Assembly (NCBI RefSeq): GCF_002890895.1
Contig: NZ_POUL01000005.1
Span: 124,001-188,000 of the forward strand
Length of the DNA stretch: 64,000 bases
Direction of reading: 5' to 3'
DNA from: Stutzerimonas stutzeri
GTDB taxonomy: Bacteria; Pseudomonadota; Gammaproteobacteria; Pseudomonadales; Pseudomonadaceae
Part shown: positions 54,815 to 62,524 of the stretch, piece by piece
Numbering within the stretch: the stretch's first letter is position 1
Layout: the number at the start of each line of letters is the position of its first letter
Notes under the pieces: model-generated
What the model saw: the letters and a program-made list of their open reading frames with translations, nothing else
Databases searched by the model: none
Told to the model about the DNA's origin: nothing
Program-made: the position numbers and the translations under genes

Positions 54815-55060
54815 TTTCAGCCTTACCCCTTGGGGCAACCTTGGGGTTCCTCCCCGTAATCGCCCCGTCACCCTTGCGCTAATCGTCCGGCTACGCGATC
54901 GGCTTACCGTGACCTTACCGTTTCGTCTTGCGGTGATCTTGGGGCTACCTCGCCCTAATCTCGCCCTCGTCTTACCGTTCCGACTGGTCACCGGGGCTGG
55001 TAACCCTTGCCCTAACCTTGCCGTCCGCCTCACCCTGATATCACCCTCTTGGACTCGCGC
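54815..55060. repeat. Degenerate direct repeats (iteron-like region)
   Basis: At least nine copies of a short motif of the form [C/T]TNACC[C/G]T or a close variant occur in about 240 bases; perfect CTTACCGT copies lie at 54903, 54914 and 54971. Others are TCACCCT at 54868 and two more near 55030 and 55041, plus CGCCCTAAT-type variants. Such spaced repeats are seen in plasmid and satellite origins, bound by a replication initiator. A matching initiator is not proven. Confidence 0.45.
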
Positions 55061-55708
55061 GCGTGCGCGTACTGGTCACTAAACCGGCTTTCATGGGGTT
55101 GATTCCCCGAAACGGGGTGCCGCGTGGAAAGTGCGCGTGAAAAATGCGTGCTTTCCGTGCGTACCAGCTTGCGCACCAGGACTGCGAACCAATAGCGCGA
55201 ACATTGCGAACCGCTGTCGTGATCGGCTTATCGGGTCATGCGGGGAATGCGGATTTTGGGGAAACAAGAATGTAGCTCCCCCTATCGTTCGGGAAAGCGA
55301 AGCGATGAACTTTCAACCCACCCCCTCCCCACAAAGGGTCCTCCCGGCAGGGCGGCACGGGTGCGGGTGGTTCGTGCCGTGACCATTCGCTATATACGGC
55401 GCTGTCAGGTGGGTTGGTTGTTGTTTCGTTGTCTCGCTCCAGGCTTCGCCGGTCGGGCGCTGGTGCTGGGCAATAGGCCAACTGGTGCCGGTCGTTTCCG
55501 CATGGCTGGTAATCGTTGCGGGCTTGCTGGCGGGGCTTCCAGCGGAAAGCGGAACCGGAAGCGGTGGAAGCCCCAAAAAATCCGTATGAAGCGAAAGGGC
55601 GGGGCACGAATCACCCCCATAGGCCCACCCCGTCAGGAGGACCCAAGGCCACCCCTTAGACCACGCGCAGCACGGGTGGCAGCTTGAGCGTTCGAGCTTC
55701 GCTAGCTT

Positions 55709-56044
55709 TCATAGACTCGGCTCCTCTGGTGCGTCGTCTAGTTTCGCATCAGGCCAGCGCCAGCGAACGGCGGCTAAGGCTGCGGAATAGGTCATTGGCT
55801 GTCCCACCATGTAACCAATCGGCTGGCCTGCTCGGGTAATCCTCCAGGCGGCGCGCTTCGGCTCGATGGTGGATGTGTGTGTTGAGTCGTTGGCCGCGCT
55901 CAGCTCTGCCAGCAGTTCGGTCAGGTGCTCCCGTATGAACTGGCGCATGGGGTCGGTGATGCGCTCGACCGGCGAGACGCGCAGTCGGTCGGCCACGCAC
56001 TCGACAGTCAGACCGGCCCGGCGCAGGTGGCCCAGGGCGGCCAT
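55709..56044 (-). CDS. Small TubC_N-like docking-domain protein
   Basis: A 111-residue protein whose N-terminal half (HLRRAGLTVECVADRLRVSP, then ITDPMRQFIREHLTELLAEL) resembles the TubC N-terminal docking-domain fold, which binds partner proteins through short motifs. The C-terminal part is Trp/Arg-containing (RRAAWRITRAGQ is not quite this but AAWRITRAGQPIGYMVGQ is seen) and unassigned. Similar small proteins end replication modules of integrative elements in Pseudomonas. It overlaps the ATPase gene by one base (TAATG). Its role may be protein recruitment to the helicase or initiation complex. Confidence 0.6.
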   Translation of the reverse strand: MAALGHLRRAGLTVECVADRLRVSPVERITDPMRQFIREHLTELLAELSAANDSTHTSTIEPKRAAWRITRAGQPIGYMVGQPMTYSAALAAVRWRWPDAKLDDAPEEPSL

Positions 56045-57564
56045 TATCCGAAGTACTCCGCGTTGTCTTCGGTCTGTACCCTGTTTTTATCCGTAACATC
56101 GTCACAAGCCGCGCCATTGCTGTCTTTCAGCCTGTTTTTATCCGTAACGATTGGCGCTTGCGTTACGCCTTTAAAACCGCTGTAAGCCGCGTGGTTGCTG
56201 GCTTGTGACGGTGTTACGGCTGTTGCGGGGGTGTCGGAGGACAGATACCGTTTGAACGCTTCGGTGAACTGCTCCCGCTTGTAACCCTTGGCGACCTTGT
56301 AGCCGATGCGATGGGTGCTCGGCTTGATACCGAACTCAGAGAGCCGCTTGGAAAGCTGGTGCGGTGTCATGGGTTTGCCTCGGTTCCACGCGGCCCACGG
56401 CGCTTCCTCATCTTCGGCCAGTGCCTCCAATAGATCGGCGGTCGCCAGACGCTCGGCGCGGCGGGTGTCGAAAGCGTCGCGGATCGAAGCCAGCAACTCC
56501 GCGCCGATGCTGGGGGTGTCTTCCTCCAGGCCGTGAAGTGTCGCGGCAGCATTACGGGCTATGCGCGGCCAGTTGCCCCCGGCCACTTCCGCGACGGCTA
56601 GCAGCGGTTCCCAACAGTCGTTGGCGCGGTCATTCAGGCCGTCCACTTCGGCGGGTCTGGCTGTGCGGATGGCCTCTCGGTTGTCGATAGCGAAGCGTGC
56701 CAGCTTGCTTACCAGCTCGGCGAAGGCGGCGGGGTCGGCGTGACGAATCTTTACCGTACGCTCCCCCGGTAGCTTGCGGCGCAGGCGTAGCGGAATGCTC
56801 CGGTCGGACAGGGTGTCGGCAATCTTCCCGATACCGCATAGCGCCTTCGCGCCCCATACATTGAACCGGGTGGGCATGTGGTCATCGCCAACGCAGCGAA
56901 TCACGAAAGCGGAGTCACGCGTAAACCCGGCATTGAGTATGCCCCGCGCTTCCTCGTGTTCGGCCAAGAAGGCGTCCACCTCGTCAATCAACAGGGTTGG
57001 CGTCCACAGCTCCAAGGCGCGGAACAACGCAGCCGGAGCGATGTTGGAGACGGCCAGCGAGCGGCAGGCTAGACGTGCCAGCACGCCAAGCATTACCGTT
57101 TTCCCGCAACGCTTCTCCGGAGCGGTGATGTTTGCAATCGGCGCGACGTTCACCACGTCCACAAACCATGTAAAGGCGGTCCACAGCGCAGCGGCGTGAA
57201 CAGTTGCCGGGTCGGCTATCACATGGCGGCGAATGATCGCGGCCAAGGCTTCCAGCAGCTCGGCACCGTCCACCAGATCAGGCCATAGCGTGACCTCGGG
57301 GAACAGCTCATCGGTGCCCCCAGCAGCTTCGTTGGCTGGGCTGGTCAGCTTGTCCAGGTCGACCATGCTTGCTGTCTTGGCTTCCTTCACCGCGTGACGA
57401 ATGCGCGCCCAGCGAGCAGGGTCGGTTCCTCTAACCTGGCGCAGCAGGGCCAGCACTTCGGGTTCGAAGATCGCTCCGGGATCTTGCTTGCTCCTGGCGA
57501 GTGCGTCCGCGATCGGGTCGGGTGCCGGTACGGGTTCGGGGATCAGTTCGGCAAGGTTGCTCAT
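56044..57564 (-). CDS. DUF3631 domain ATPase
   Basis: A 506-residue protein of the replication module. Walker A is in NITAPEKRCGKTVMLGVLA near residue 165; Walker B is TLLIDEVDAFLAEHE near 205. The middle and end (WNRGKPMTPHQLSKRLSEFG, IKPSTHRIGYKVAKGYKREQ) match DUF3631, an SF3-helicase-like domain of phage and island replication proteins. It overlaps the Toprim gene by four bases (ATGA), with GGGAGG upstream. It probably works as the helicase or loader of the element. Its tail has a duplicated VTDKNR. Confidence 0.85.
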   Translation of the reverse strand: MSNLAELIPEPVPAPDPIADALARSKQDPGAIFEPEVLALLRQVRGTDPARWARIRHAVKEAKTASMVDLDKLTSPANEAAGGTDELFPEVTLWPDLVDGAELLEALAAIIRRHVIADPATVHAAALWTAFTWFVDVVNVAPIANITAPEKRCGKTVMLGVLARLACRSLAVSNIAPAALFRALELWTPTLLIDEVDAFLAEHEEARGILNAGFTRDSAFVIRCVGDDHMPTRFNVWGAKALCGIGKIADTLSDRSIPLRLRRKLPGERTVKIRHADPAAFAELVSKLARFAIDNREAIRTARPAEVDGLNDRANDCWEPLLAVAEVAGGNWPRIARNAAATLHGLEEDTPSIGAELLASIRDAFDTRRAERLATADLLEALAEDEEAPWAAWNRGKPMTPHQLSKRLSEFGIKPSTHRIGYKVAKGYKREQFTEAFKRYLSSDTPATAVTPSQASNHAAYSGFKGVTQAPIVTDKNRLKDSNGAACDDVTDKNRVQTEDNAEYFG

Positions 57565-58481
57565 TGATTCGCCTCCCGCCATTGGCGCAGGTCGTTGAAG
57601 TCGGAAAGGCTCGGCGGCTCGGCTCCGCTCCAGGGCGGCAAGACCAGCCCACATTCCAGCGCGGCGGCGGCTTGGGTGGCTGCGGTGCGTCCGGGGTTGC
57701 CCTCGGTCTGGCGGTCATCGTCACCCGCGATAATCAAAGTGCTGTCCGGGTAGTGCCGCTGTAGGTGGCGCCCGACTTCCAGCAGATTGCCCGCATTCAT
57801 TGCGCAGGCGACGGCGGCTCCTTTGGCTTCGTGAATAGTGGCGCCAGTTGCCCAACCTTCGCAGACGTACAGCGGCTGGCCTGGCTCCAATGTGCCGATG
57901 GGCGAATAGCAACCCTTCACCCGGCCACCAGACAGAAACCGCTTGTCGCCGTCCGCTGCGATGCGTTGCAGGTTGACCAGCACGCGCCATAGGTAGAGCG
58001 GAACCAACAGAACTTCGCCACGCTGGCGCAGCCCATGAGACTTGCAGCCCTTAGCGATCAGGTATGGGTGTCGCGGGTCAGCCGGGGCGCTGGTGTTCCA
58101 TAGCCGTTGCGCCTCGATGGCTGCGGCTTGCTGGCGCTGGTGCTGCTCCGCTTCGCGCTGGTGGCGTGCCTTCTCGATGCGCTGGCGGATCAATTCGGTT
58201 TCCATCGGGTCGGCTGGTTTGCGGCTGCTCCAGATGCTTGAGCCTCCCGCCTTCCAGCTGCCGAACGCACCCGACGCGATGCCGTCCAGGTGCAAGACAT
58301 ACCAGCCGTTGAGCGTGCCGGGTTTGTCGTCTGGCACGCGGAAACGGTGAATGGTGCCGTCTGCTACAGGCAGCCAATCCAACGGGCCGAATGTGGCTTG
58401 CAGGGCGTCGCGGAAAGCCAGTTCGGCTTTCTCCAGGCAAGCCGATCCCCTCGACGCATGGGCGCCGTTTTGAATGGTCAT
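57561..58481 (-). CDS. Toprim domain (primase-like) protein
   Basis: A 306-residue protein with a C-terminal Toprim-like domain. The acidic catalytic residues can be seen in LYVCEGWATGATIHE (Glu near residue 206) and LIIAGDDDRQTEGNPGR near 251. The N-terminal half (WYVLHLDGIASGAFGSWKAG) is that of phage/plasmid DUF927- and primase-associated proteins. It probably primes replication together with the DUF3631 ATPase. Gap to the next upstream gene is three bases. Confidence 0.85.
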   Translation of the reverse strand: MTIQNGAHASRGSACLEKAELAFRDALQATFGPLDWLPVADGTIHRFRVPDDKPGTLNGWYVLHLDGIASGAFGSWKAGGSSIWSSRKPADPMETELIRQRIEKARHQREAEQHQRQQAAAIEAQRLWNTSAPADPRHPYLIAKGCKSHGLRQRGEVLLVPLYLWRVLVNLQRIAADGDKRFLSGGRVKGCYSPIGTLEPGQPLYVCEGWATGATIHEAKGAAVACAMNAGNLLEVGRHLQRHYPDSTLIIAGDDDRQTEGNPGRTAATQAAAALECGLVLPPWSGAEPPSLSDFNDLRQWREANQ

Positions 58482-58484
58482 GGT

Positions 58485-58817
58485 TTAGCCCTCTGCGGTG
58501 GGGTGTGGCGCGGCGGCCTTGCGGCGCTCTAGCTCGTACTCGGCGCCGTTGGCCACGTCAGTGAGCCGGCCCGATAGGTAGCCAAGTGATTGAAGCAACC
58601 AGCCAATATCGCGGGCGGTATGGTTGGTAAGTTCACCAGCGTCGGCGGTGTTGGCCAGCAGCTCGCCAATGGCGGCGATGCCGTGCCCGACCGTCATAGC
58701 CTCGCACTCGGCGGTGCGCTCGATTGCGTCCAGATCGTCGGCGGACAGTGTGTTAAGGCGCGAAGGGTCCGGCAGTAGATGGCCCCAGCACACGGCGATG
58801 GAGTGCGGCGCGCTCAT
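58485..58817 (-). CDS. Hypothetical protein of replication module
   Basis: A 110-residue protein with no recognised family. It has two Cys near the N-terminus (SIAVCWGHLL, AECEAMTVG) and is probably mostly helical. It overlaps the winged-HTH gene by four bases and is followed after three bases by the Toprim gene, so it is part of the same transcript and translation unit. Its function is unknown. Confidence 0.6.
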   Translation of the reverse strand: MSAPHSIAVCWGHLLPDPSRLNTLSADDLDAIERTAECEAMTVGHGIAAIGELLANTADAGELTNHTARDIGWLLQSLGYLSGRLTDVANGAEYELERRKAAAPHPTAEG

Positions 58818-59113
58818 TCTGTTGCCTCCGCGCTGGTGCTGCTCAGGTAGTAAAGGGCGACGCCGTTATGGGTAATGCCGTCCTCATCGGTCAACGTGAC
58901 CCGTTCGGTGCGGATGGTGTGGCCAGCGGTGCGCAGCTCCTTTATGCGCCCTCCAGGGTGCATGACATGCAGCTCGCGGCGGGCGGTAAAAGTGTCCAAT
59001 GCGCCCATCCGTAAACGTGCCAGCAGACGGGCGCGCTGTGCTTCGACGCTGGTACTATGGCGCTGCGTTTTCTTGGGGCTGGCCTGTTGGTCGGCCTTTT
59101 TTGTGTCGGTCAT
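58814..59113 (-). CDS. Helix-turn-helix protein of island
   Basis: A 99-residue protein with a winged-helix-like C-terminal half. ARLLARLRMGALDTFTARRE followed by HPGGRIKELRTAGHTIRTER resembles small HTH proteins in Pseudomonas islands that I recall (RLLARL...TTLEARREL). The first 25 residues are basic and probably disordered. It abuts the AlpA-type gene (one base between) and overlaps the next by four bases. It may act in replication control or excision. Confidence 0.7.
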   Translation of the reverse strand: MTDTKKADQQASPKKTQRHSTSVEAQRARLLARLRMGALDTFTARRELHVMHPGGRIKELRTAGHTIRTERVTLTDEDGITHNGVALYYLSSTSAEATE

Positions 59114-59335
59114 TTATGCAGCCTCCCCGCGTTGGGCGGCGAGCGAATCGCACCACTGCAAAATTTCTAATTCGACCCAGGCAACGGACTTAGGCCCAAG
59201 GGTGACTTGAGCTGGGAAGGTTCCGGCAGCAATGCGCCGGTAGATTTCGGATGTGGAAAGGCTGGTGTAGTCCTTCACCTTGGCCAGCTTGATAAAGCGG
59301 CATGGAAGTTGGGCGGGGTTCGTATGTGCGGCCAT
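59114..59335 (-). CDS. AlpA-family excisionase/regulator
   Basis: A 73-residue MerR-like helix-turn-helix protein; FIKLAKVKDYTSLSTSEIYR and RRIAAGTFPAQVTLGPKSVAW match the AlpA family, which regulates integrases or acts as excisionase. The start at 59335 has AGAGG eight bases upstream. It heads the six-gene replication module and could control both integrase and module. Confidence 0.85.
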   Translation of the reverse strand: MAAHTNPAQLPCRFIKLAKVKDYTSLSTSEIYRRIAAGTFPAQVTLGPKSVAWVELEILQWCDSLAAQRGEAA

Positions 59336-59448
59336 ATCGTGTGCCTCTTGGGCTTTGTTGAACACGATTGGCATTGAATACAGCGAAGCGGCAGAAGTAA
59401 CCGCAACTGCGGAGCGAGAAACCGCAATTGCGGTGCGGCTGCGGTGAC

Positions 59449-60498
59449 TTATTCCGCGTCAGCCTTGGCTTTATTAGCTGCGGCGAAGATGGTTTGAAGG
59501 TTGCGGTCAGACAGGCCGCGCCAAGGAAACCGCTCCAAAATCGCTGCCTTGATGGCTTCCTGATTCATACCCTGCGGTCTCGGGCGCTCAACGGGCGCTT
59601 TCAGAAGCTCTAGAAGTGCGGCAATGGCCAGAAAGTAAGAGGGCTTTGTCTCGGCTCCGGCCTGCTCCGCGGGCTTTTCTGGCTGAGCGTCGTCAGCCAG
59701 CAGCTTTTCCTCAAGCTCCCGAAGCGATGAAGTCCGCACAATCAAAACGCTGCCATCTGGAAGCCCTCCAGCTGGGTAATACCGACTCTCCCCCTCCAAG
59801 AATTCCTTTCTATCTTCGTCGTGCTTCTGAAGCAGCTCTTTAGCCTCATCACGCTGCTTTTCGTCACCATGAAACAGCTGTGTTAACCATTTGAAGCTAG
59901 CGCGCGTGCCGGCCAAATAGGGGTTGTCTTCATAGCTATCTTGAAGCTGGTAGATGTACGTTTCATCGCGCACAAAAGCGCCATCAATGCCCTGAAGGGT
60001 TACGGCTGGTCCCTTGGTTTTCTGCTGGTAAGCATGTTCAACGTCTAGTCGCTCATTACCGATTAAGGGCAAATCCCAAACGTCGCCCCTTATGTGGAAA
60101 ATGTCTTCCTCAAGGTTTATGTACTGGTCGTGGCCTGCCGCCAGGCTGGTCATAAGCGGGGTCAGCCCTAGGTCTGCGCTTTTCGGGTTCTCTTGCCAAA
60201 GCTTTTGCAATTGCCGAGGCGCCGTTATAGCAGGTGCCTCGGGTTCACTCTCTAGAAAAACCACGCCCGGCGTGTTGAATAGCTGGGGAATCAACGTCCA
60301 GTTAGTGTCTTCGAACGGAACAATCTCACCGCGTCGCGCGACGGCATGATTAACGAAATATACAGATAGCTTTAAATGGCCATCGAGCGCAAAACGCAAA
60401 ACGTCAGCCTCGGTTACTTTTTCTCCGGCACTGATAGAAAGGCGCTTGGCGGCATCTTTGATTGTCAGCCATTTCTTTAGCTTCAAAAGCTTGCTCAT
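59449..60498 (-). CDS. Island cargo protein with N-terminal HTH-like domain
   Basis: A 349-residue protein between the AlpA-type gene and the integrase. The N-terminal part KKWLTIKDAAKRLSISAGEK followed by LRFALDGHLKLSVYFVNHAV looks like a MerR-type HTH. The C-terminal 35 residues (MNQEAIKAAILERFPWRGLS, then NLQTIFAAANKA) form a helical domain seen in similar proteins beside integrases. The middle is unassigned. GC in a sample of 60 bases (59941-60000) is 50%, clearly below the flanks, which suggests separate origin. GGGAGGG lies seven bases before the ATG. The function is unknown; a defence or regulatory role is only a guess. Confidence 0.75.
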   Translation of the reverse strand: MSKLLKLKKWLTIKDAAKRLSISAGEKVTEADVLRFALDGHLKLSVYFVNHAVARRGEIVPFEDTNWTLIPQLFNTPGVVFLESEPEAPAITAPRQLQKLWQENPKSADLGLTPLMTSLAAGHDQYINLEEDIFHIRGDVWDLPLIGNERLDVEHAYQQKTKGPAVTLQGIDGAFVRDETYIYQLQDSYEDNPYLAGTRASFKWLTQLFHGDEKQRDEAKELLQKHDEDRKEFLEGESRYYPAGGLPDGSVLIVRTSSLRELEEKLLADDAQPEKPAEQAGAETKPSYFLAIAALLELLKAPVERPRPQGMNQEAIKAAILERFPWRGLSDRNLQTIFAAANKAKADAE

Positions 60499-60597
60499 TG
60501 CCACGCCCTCCCAGGCGCTCCCATCCTGAATAAATCGGCTAGCCAGGCGGGTGGGAAATCCGCTTTTCGCTCCGTCGAGCTAGGCCAGCCAAAACCG

Positions 60598-61806
60598 TTA
60601 AGCCTTGCGCTTGATGCTCACCACGTTGGCGCCACCACACTGCGCGTCTATCGAATCGGCCCAGGCTTGCATCATCTCTCGGCGCTGCTCCAGATAGGTG
60701 GCGTGGTTGTAGGTGTCGCGGATTTCGTCGTTGTCTCCGTGGGCTAGCTGGCGTTCGATCCAGTCCCGGTTATAGCCGCGCCCGTTCAGTTCGGTGCTCA
60801 GCAGATGGCGGAAGCCGTGGCCAGTCTGGCGCCCTTCGTAGCCCATCAGGCGCAGCGCCTTGTTAATCGTGTTTTCAGACATTGGCCGGTCGGGGTTCTG
60901 CTGCCCTGCAAACACTAGCGGGTAATCGCCGGTGATTTCCTTGAGCTGGCGCAGGATGGCAACGGCTTGGCGGGGCAGGGGCACCACATGCGGGCGGCGG
61001 GCTTTCATGCGCGCTTTCGGAATGGTCCAGGTGGCGCCGTCTAGATCGAACTCCGACCAAGGCGCCTGTCTCAGCTCACCAGGGCGAACGGCTGTCAGCA
61101 CCAGCAAACGGATGGCGCAGCGGGTCAGGGTGTTGAGCGTGGTCGATTCGATCTTGCCCAGCAGCTCGGGCAATTCGGCAAAAGCAACGTGCGGATGGTG
61201 CCGGGTGGCTTTTGGCGGTGCGGCTACCACGTCCAGATCGGTGGCGGGGTTGGCTTCGACTACGCCACTGGCCAGACCGAAGCGGAATATCTGATGTAGC
61301 CATTGGCGAATTTTGCCAGCGGCATTCAGCGTGCCCCGCGCTTCGACCTTGCGCACCAGCTCGACCAGATCGGGGCGGGTGATGGCTTTGACCGGGCGGG
61401 CACCGATGCCGGGTATAAGGTCGTTTTCCAAATACAGCTTGGCTTTGTAGGCCGTACTTTCTGCCCAGCGCGGCGCGTTGTAGGCATACCACTCCCGCGC
61501 CAGCGTCTCGAATGTCACCCCATCGGCCCGCTGCGCTTGTCTGGCGGCTTTTCTCTGCTCGCCGGGGTCGGTGCCCTCGGTTAGCAGCTGGCGGGCCTCG
61601 TCGCGCTTCTGGCGGGCTTTCTGGAGCGTGACGGCAGGATAGGTGCCAAGCGCCAGCATCTTTGCTTTGCCGTCGAAGCGGTAGCGATAGCGCCACAGCT
61701 TCGAGCCGGTCGGCGCCACTTCCAGGCATAACCCGTTGGCGTCCGTGAGCCGGTATAGCTTTTCCTTCGGCTTGGCGGTGCGGATGGTGGTATCGGATAA
61801 GGCCAT
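60598..61806 (-). CDS. int: Tyrosine-type integrase of island
   Basis: A 402-residue phage-type integrase (P4-like). It has an N-terminal DUF4102-type domain (TIRTAKPKEKLYRLTDANGL, KMLALGTYPAVTLQKARQKR). The catalytic Arg is in LTAVRPGELR near residue 255, the HxxR box in HGFRHLLSTEL near 342, and the nucleophile Tyr is in YNHATYLEQRR near residue 375. It would catalyse insertion at the 3' end of tRNA-Phe. GAGGG precedes the ATG at 61806. The arm-type repeats lie within 100 bases upstream. Confidence 0.95.
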   Translation of the reverse strand: MALSDTTIRTAKPKEKLYRLTDANGLCLEVAPTGSKLWRYRYRFDGKAKMLALGTYPAVTLQKARQKRDEARQLLTEGTDPGEQRKAARQAQRADGVTFETLAREWYAYNAPRWAESTAYKAKLYLENDLIPGIGARPVKAITRPDLVELVRKVEARGTLNAAGKIRQWLHQIFRFGLASGVVEANPATDLDVVAAPPKATRHHPHVAFAELPELLGKIESTTLNTLTRCAIRLLVLTAVRPGELRQAPWSEFDLDGATWTIPKARMKARRPHVVPLPRQAVAILRQLKEITGDYPLVFAGQQNPDRPMSENTINKALRLMGYEGRQTGHGFRHLLSTELNGRGYNRDWIERQLAHGDNDEIRDTYNHATYLEQRREMMQAWADSIDAQCGGANVVSIKRKA

Positions 61807-61854
61807 TGCAATTCCCTCGCAAGCCGCGCCATTCGGGCGCCCCATTGTGTCGCT

Positions 61855-61904
61855 GTGAGTAGATTTTTAGACCGAACCGGCTCTACTCACGAATCTACGC
61901 ACAA
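61855..61904. repeat. Integrase arm-type repeats, right end
   Basis: Three copies of TCTAC[G/T]CAC lie within 50 bases: an inverted one at 61855-61866 (GTGAGTAGATTT), TCTACTCAC at 61882-61890, and AATCTACGCACAA at 61892-61904. They lie between the integrase gene and the att core, and one copy is shared with the left end (54642-54654). Confidence 0.55.
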
Positions 61905-61946
61905 TTGTTTGGGCTTACAAGGGAAGGGTAGGGAAGTGCAGACAAC

Positions 61947-61967
61947 AAAAAACCCGCACTAGGCGGG
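61947..61967 (-). terminator. tRNA-Phe terminator brought by the island
   Basis: The stem 61953-61957 with 61963-61967 (loop of 5) is followed on the minus strand by six T. It lies 48 bases after the tRNA-Phe 3' end inside the element, so it would end the tRNA transcript in place of the old terminator stranded at 54527-54557. Confidence 0.7.
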
Positions 61968-62015
61968 CTTCTTGTGGGCTTTCGGGTGGTTTTGACACCA
62001 CCTGAAAACGAAAGG

Positions 62016-62040
62016 TGGTGCCCAGGGACGGAATCGAACC
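62016..62040. repeat. Right attachment repeat (attR) in tRNA-Phe
   Basis: This is the 3' 25 bases of the tRNA-Phe gene, including the CCA end. It matches the left repeat at 54569-54592 except for one base insertion and one change. It is the site used by the integrase and keeps the tRNA gene whole. Confidence 0.75.
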
Positions 62041-62091
62041 GCCGACACGGGGATTTTCAATCCCCTGCTCTACCGACTGAGCTACCTGGGC
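62016..62091 (-). tRNA. tRNA-Phe (GAA)
   Basis: A 76-base cloverleaf including encoded CCA. The acceptor stem GCCCAGG pairs with CCTGGGC. The anticodon stem GGGGA/TCCCC holds the loop TTGAAAA with anticodon GAA, which reads Phe codons. T-arm GGCGG-TTCGATT-CCGTC is standard. The 3' end is the island insertion site. Confidence 0.97.
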
Positions 62092-62251
62092 AACGGGGCG
62101 CTATTAGACGGATTTGCCGTTTGCCTGTCAAGCGTGGCTTTGAAAATATTTAGTTAGAACGGGCATTTAGCGATATATGCAGGCGCTTTGGTCTCTAGGC
62201 GCGACAGCAAACCTTGGCGCTGGCTCTTGCTGCGCCAAGGTTGCGAATACC

Positions 62252-62524
62252 TTATTCGCTCGGCGGCACGTAGCCTTCGGCCTGGGCGTATTCTTCGCCG
62301 GAGAGATATTTGTCCATCTCGGTCTGCAGGAATTTGCGGTCCTCGGCGTTCATCATGTTCAGCCTGCGCTCATTGATCAGCATGGTCTGGTGTTTCTGCC
62401 AATCGTCCCAGGCCTTCTTCGAGACGTTTTTGTAGATGTCTTCGCCCTTGGCGCCAGGATAAGGCGGGCGCTCCAGGCCGGGCAGTTCTTCTTTGTACTT
62501 GCGGCAATTCACGGTGCGGGTCAT
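62252..62524 (-). CDS. yggX: Oxidative damage protection/Fe(II) trafficking protein YggX
   Basis: A 90-residue YggX that protects Fe-S clusters from oxidative damage and may traffic Fe(II). It starts [20 protein letters not shown] with the single conserved Cys at residue 7. Other conserved sections are [18 protein letters not shown] and [10 protein letters not shown]. It overlaps mutY by four bases, matching the mutY-yggX operon seen in enterobacteria and pseudomonads. Confidence 0.96.
   Translation of the reverse strand: MTRTVNCRKYKEELPGLERPPYPGAKGEDIYKNVSKKAWDDWQKHQTMLINERRLNMMNAEDRKFLQTEMDKYLSGEEYAQAEGYVPPSE

Larger units (their letters stand above)
54593..55708. other. 1.1-kb gene-free left part of the island
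   Basis: Open frames here on both strands are short and low in similarity to anything known; I accept none. The region holds arm-type integrase repeats (54642-54654), a degenerate repeat block (about 54815-55060) and then AT/GC-mixed sequence with no recognisable gene up to 55708. It may hold the element's origin. Confidence 0.5.
54569..62040. mobile_element. Integrative element in tRNA-Phe (about 7.5 kb)
   Basis: An element bounded by imperfect att repeats, with a tyrosine integrase next to the intact tRNA-Phe at its right end. Contents from the right: integrase, cargo gene, AlpA-type regulator, winged HTH, hypothetical, Toprim protein, DUF3631 ATPase, TubC_N-like protein, then about 1.1 kb of repeat-rich non-coding DNA. 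There are no capsid, conjugation or recognised toxin genes, so it resembles a satellite or mobilisable genomic island that borrows its transfer. The cargo gene and non-coding stretches are visibly lower in GC than the flanks. Confidence 0.85.

Noticed and set aside
54746-55033. Basic 95-residue frame in the island with repeated RNGK-like segments
   Set aside because: Its repeats simply reflect the DNA repeats of the block; no ribosome site or homology seen.
55238-55687. 149-codon plus-strand frame and 123-codon minus-strand frame in the island
   Set aside because: Arg/Gly/Pro-rich composition without motifs on either strand; neither is coupled to the replication module.
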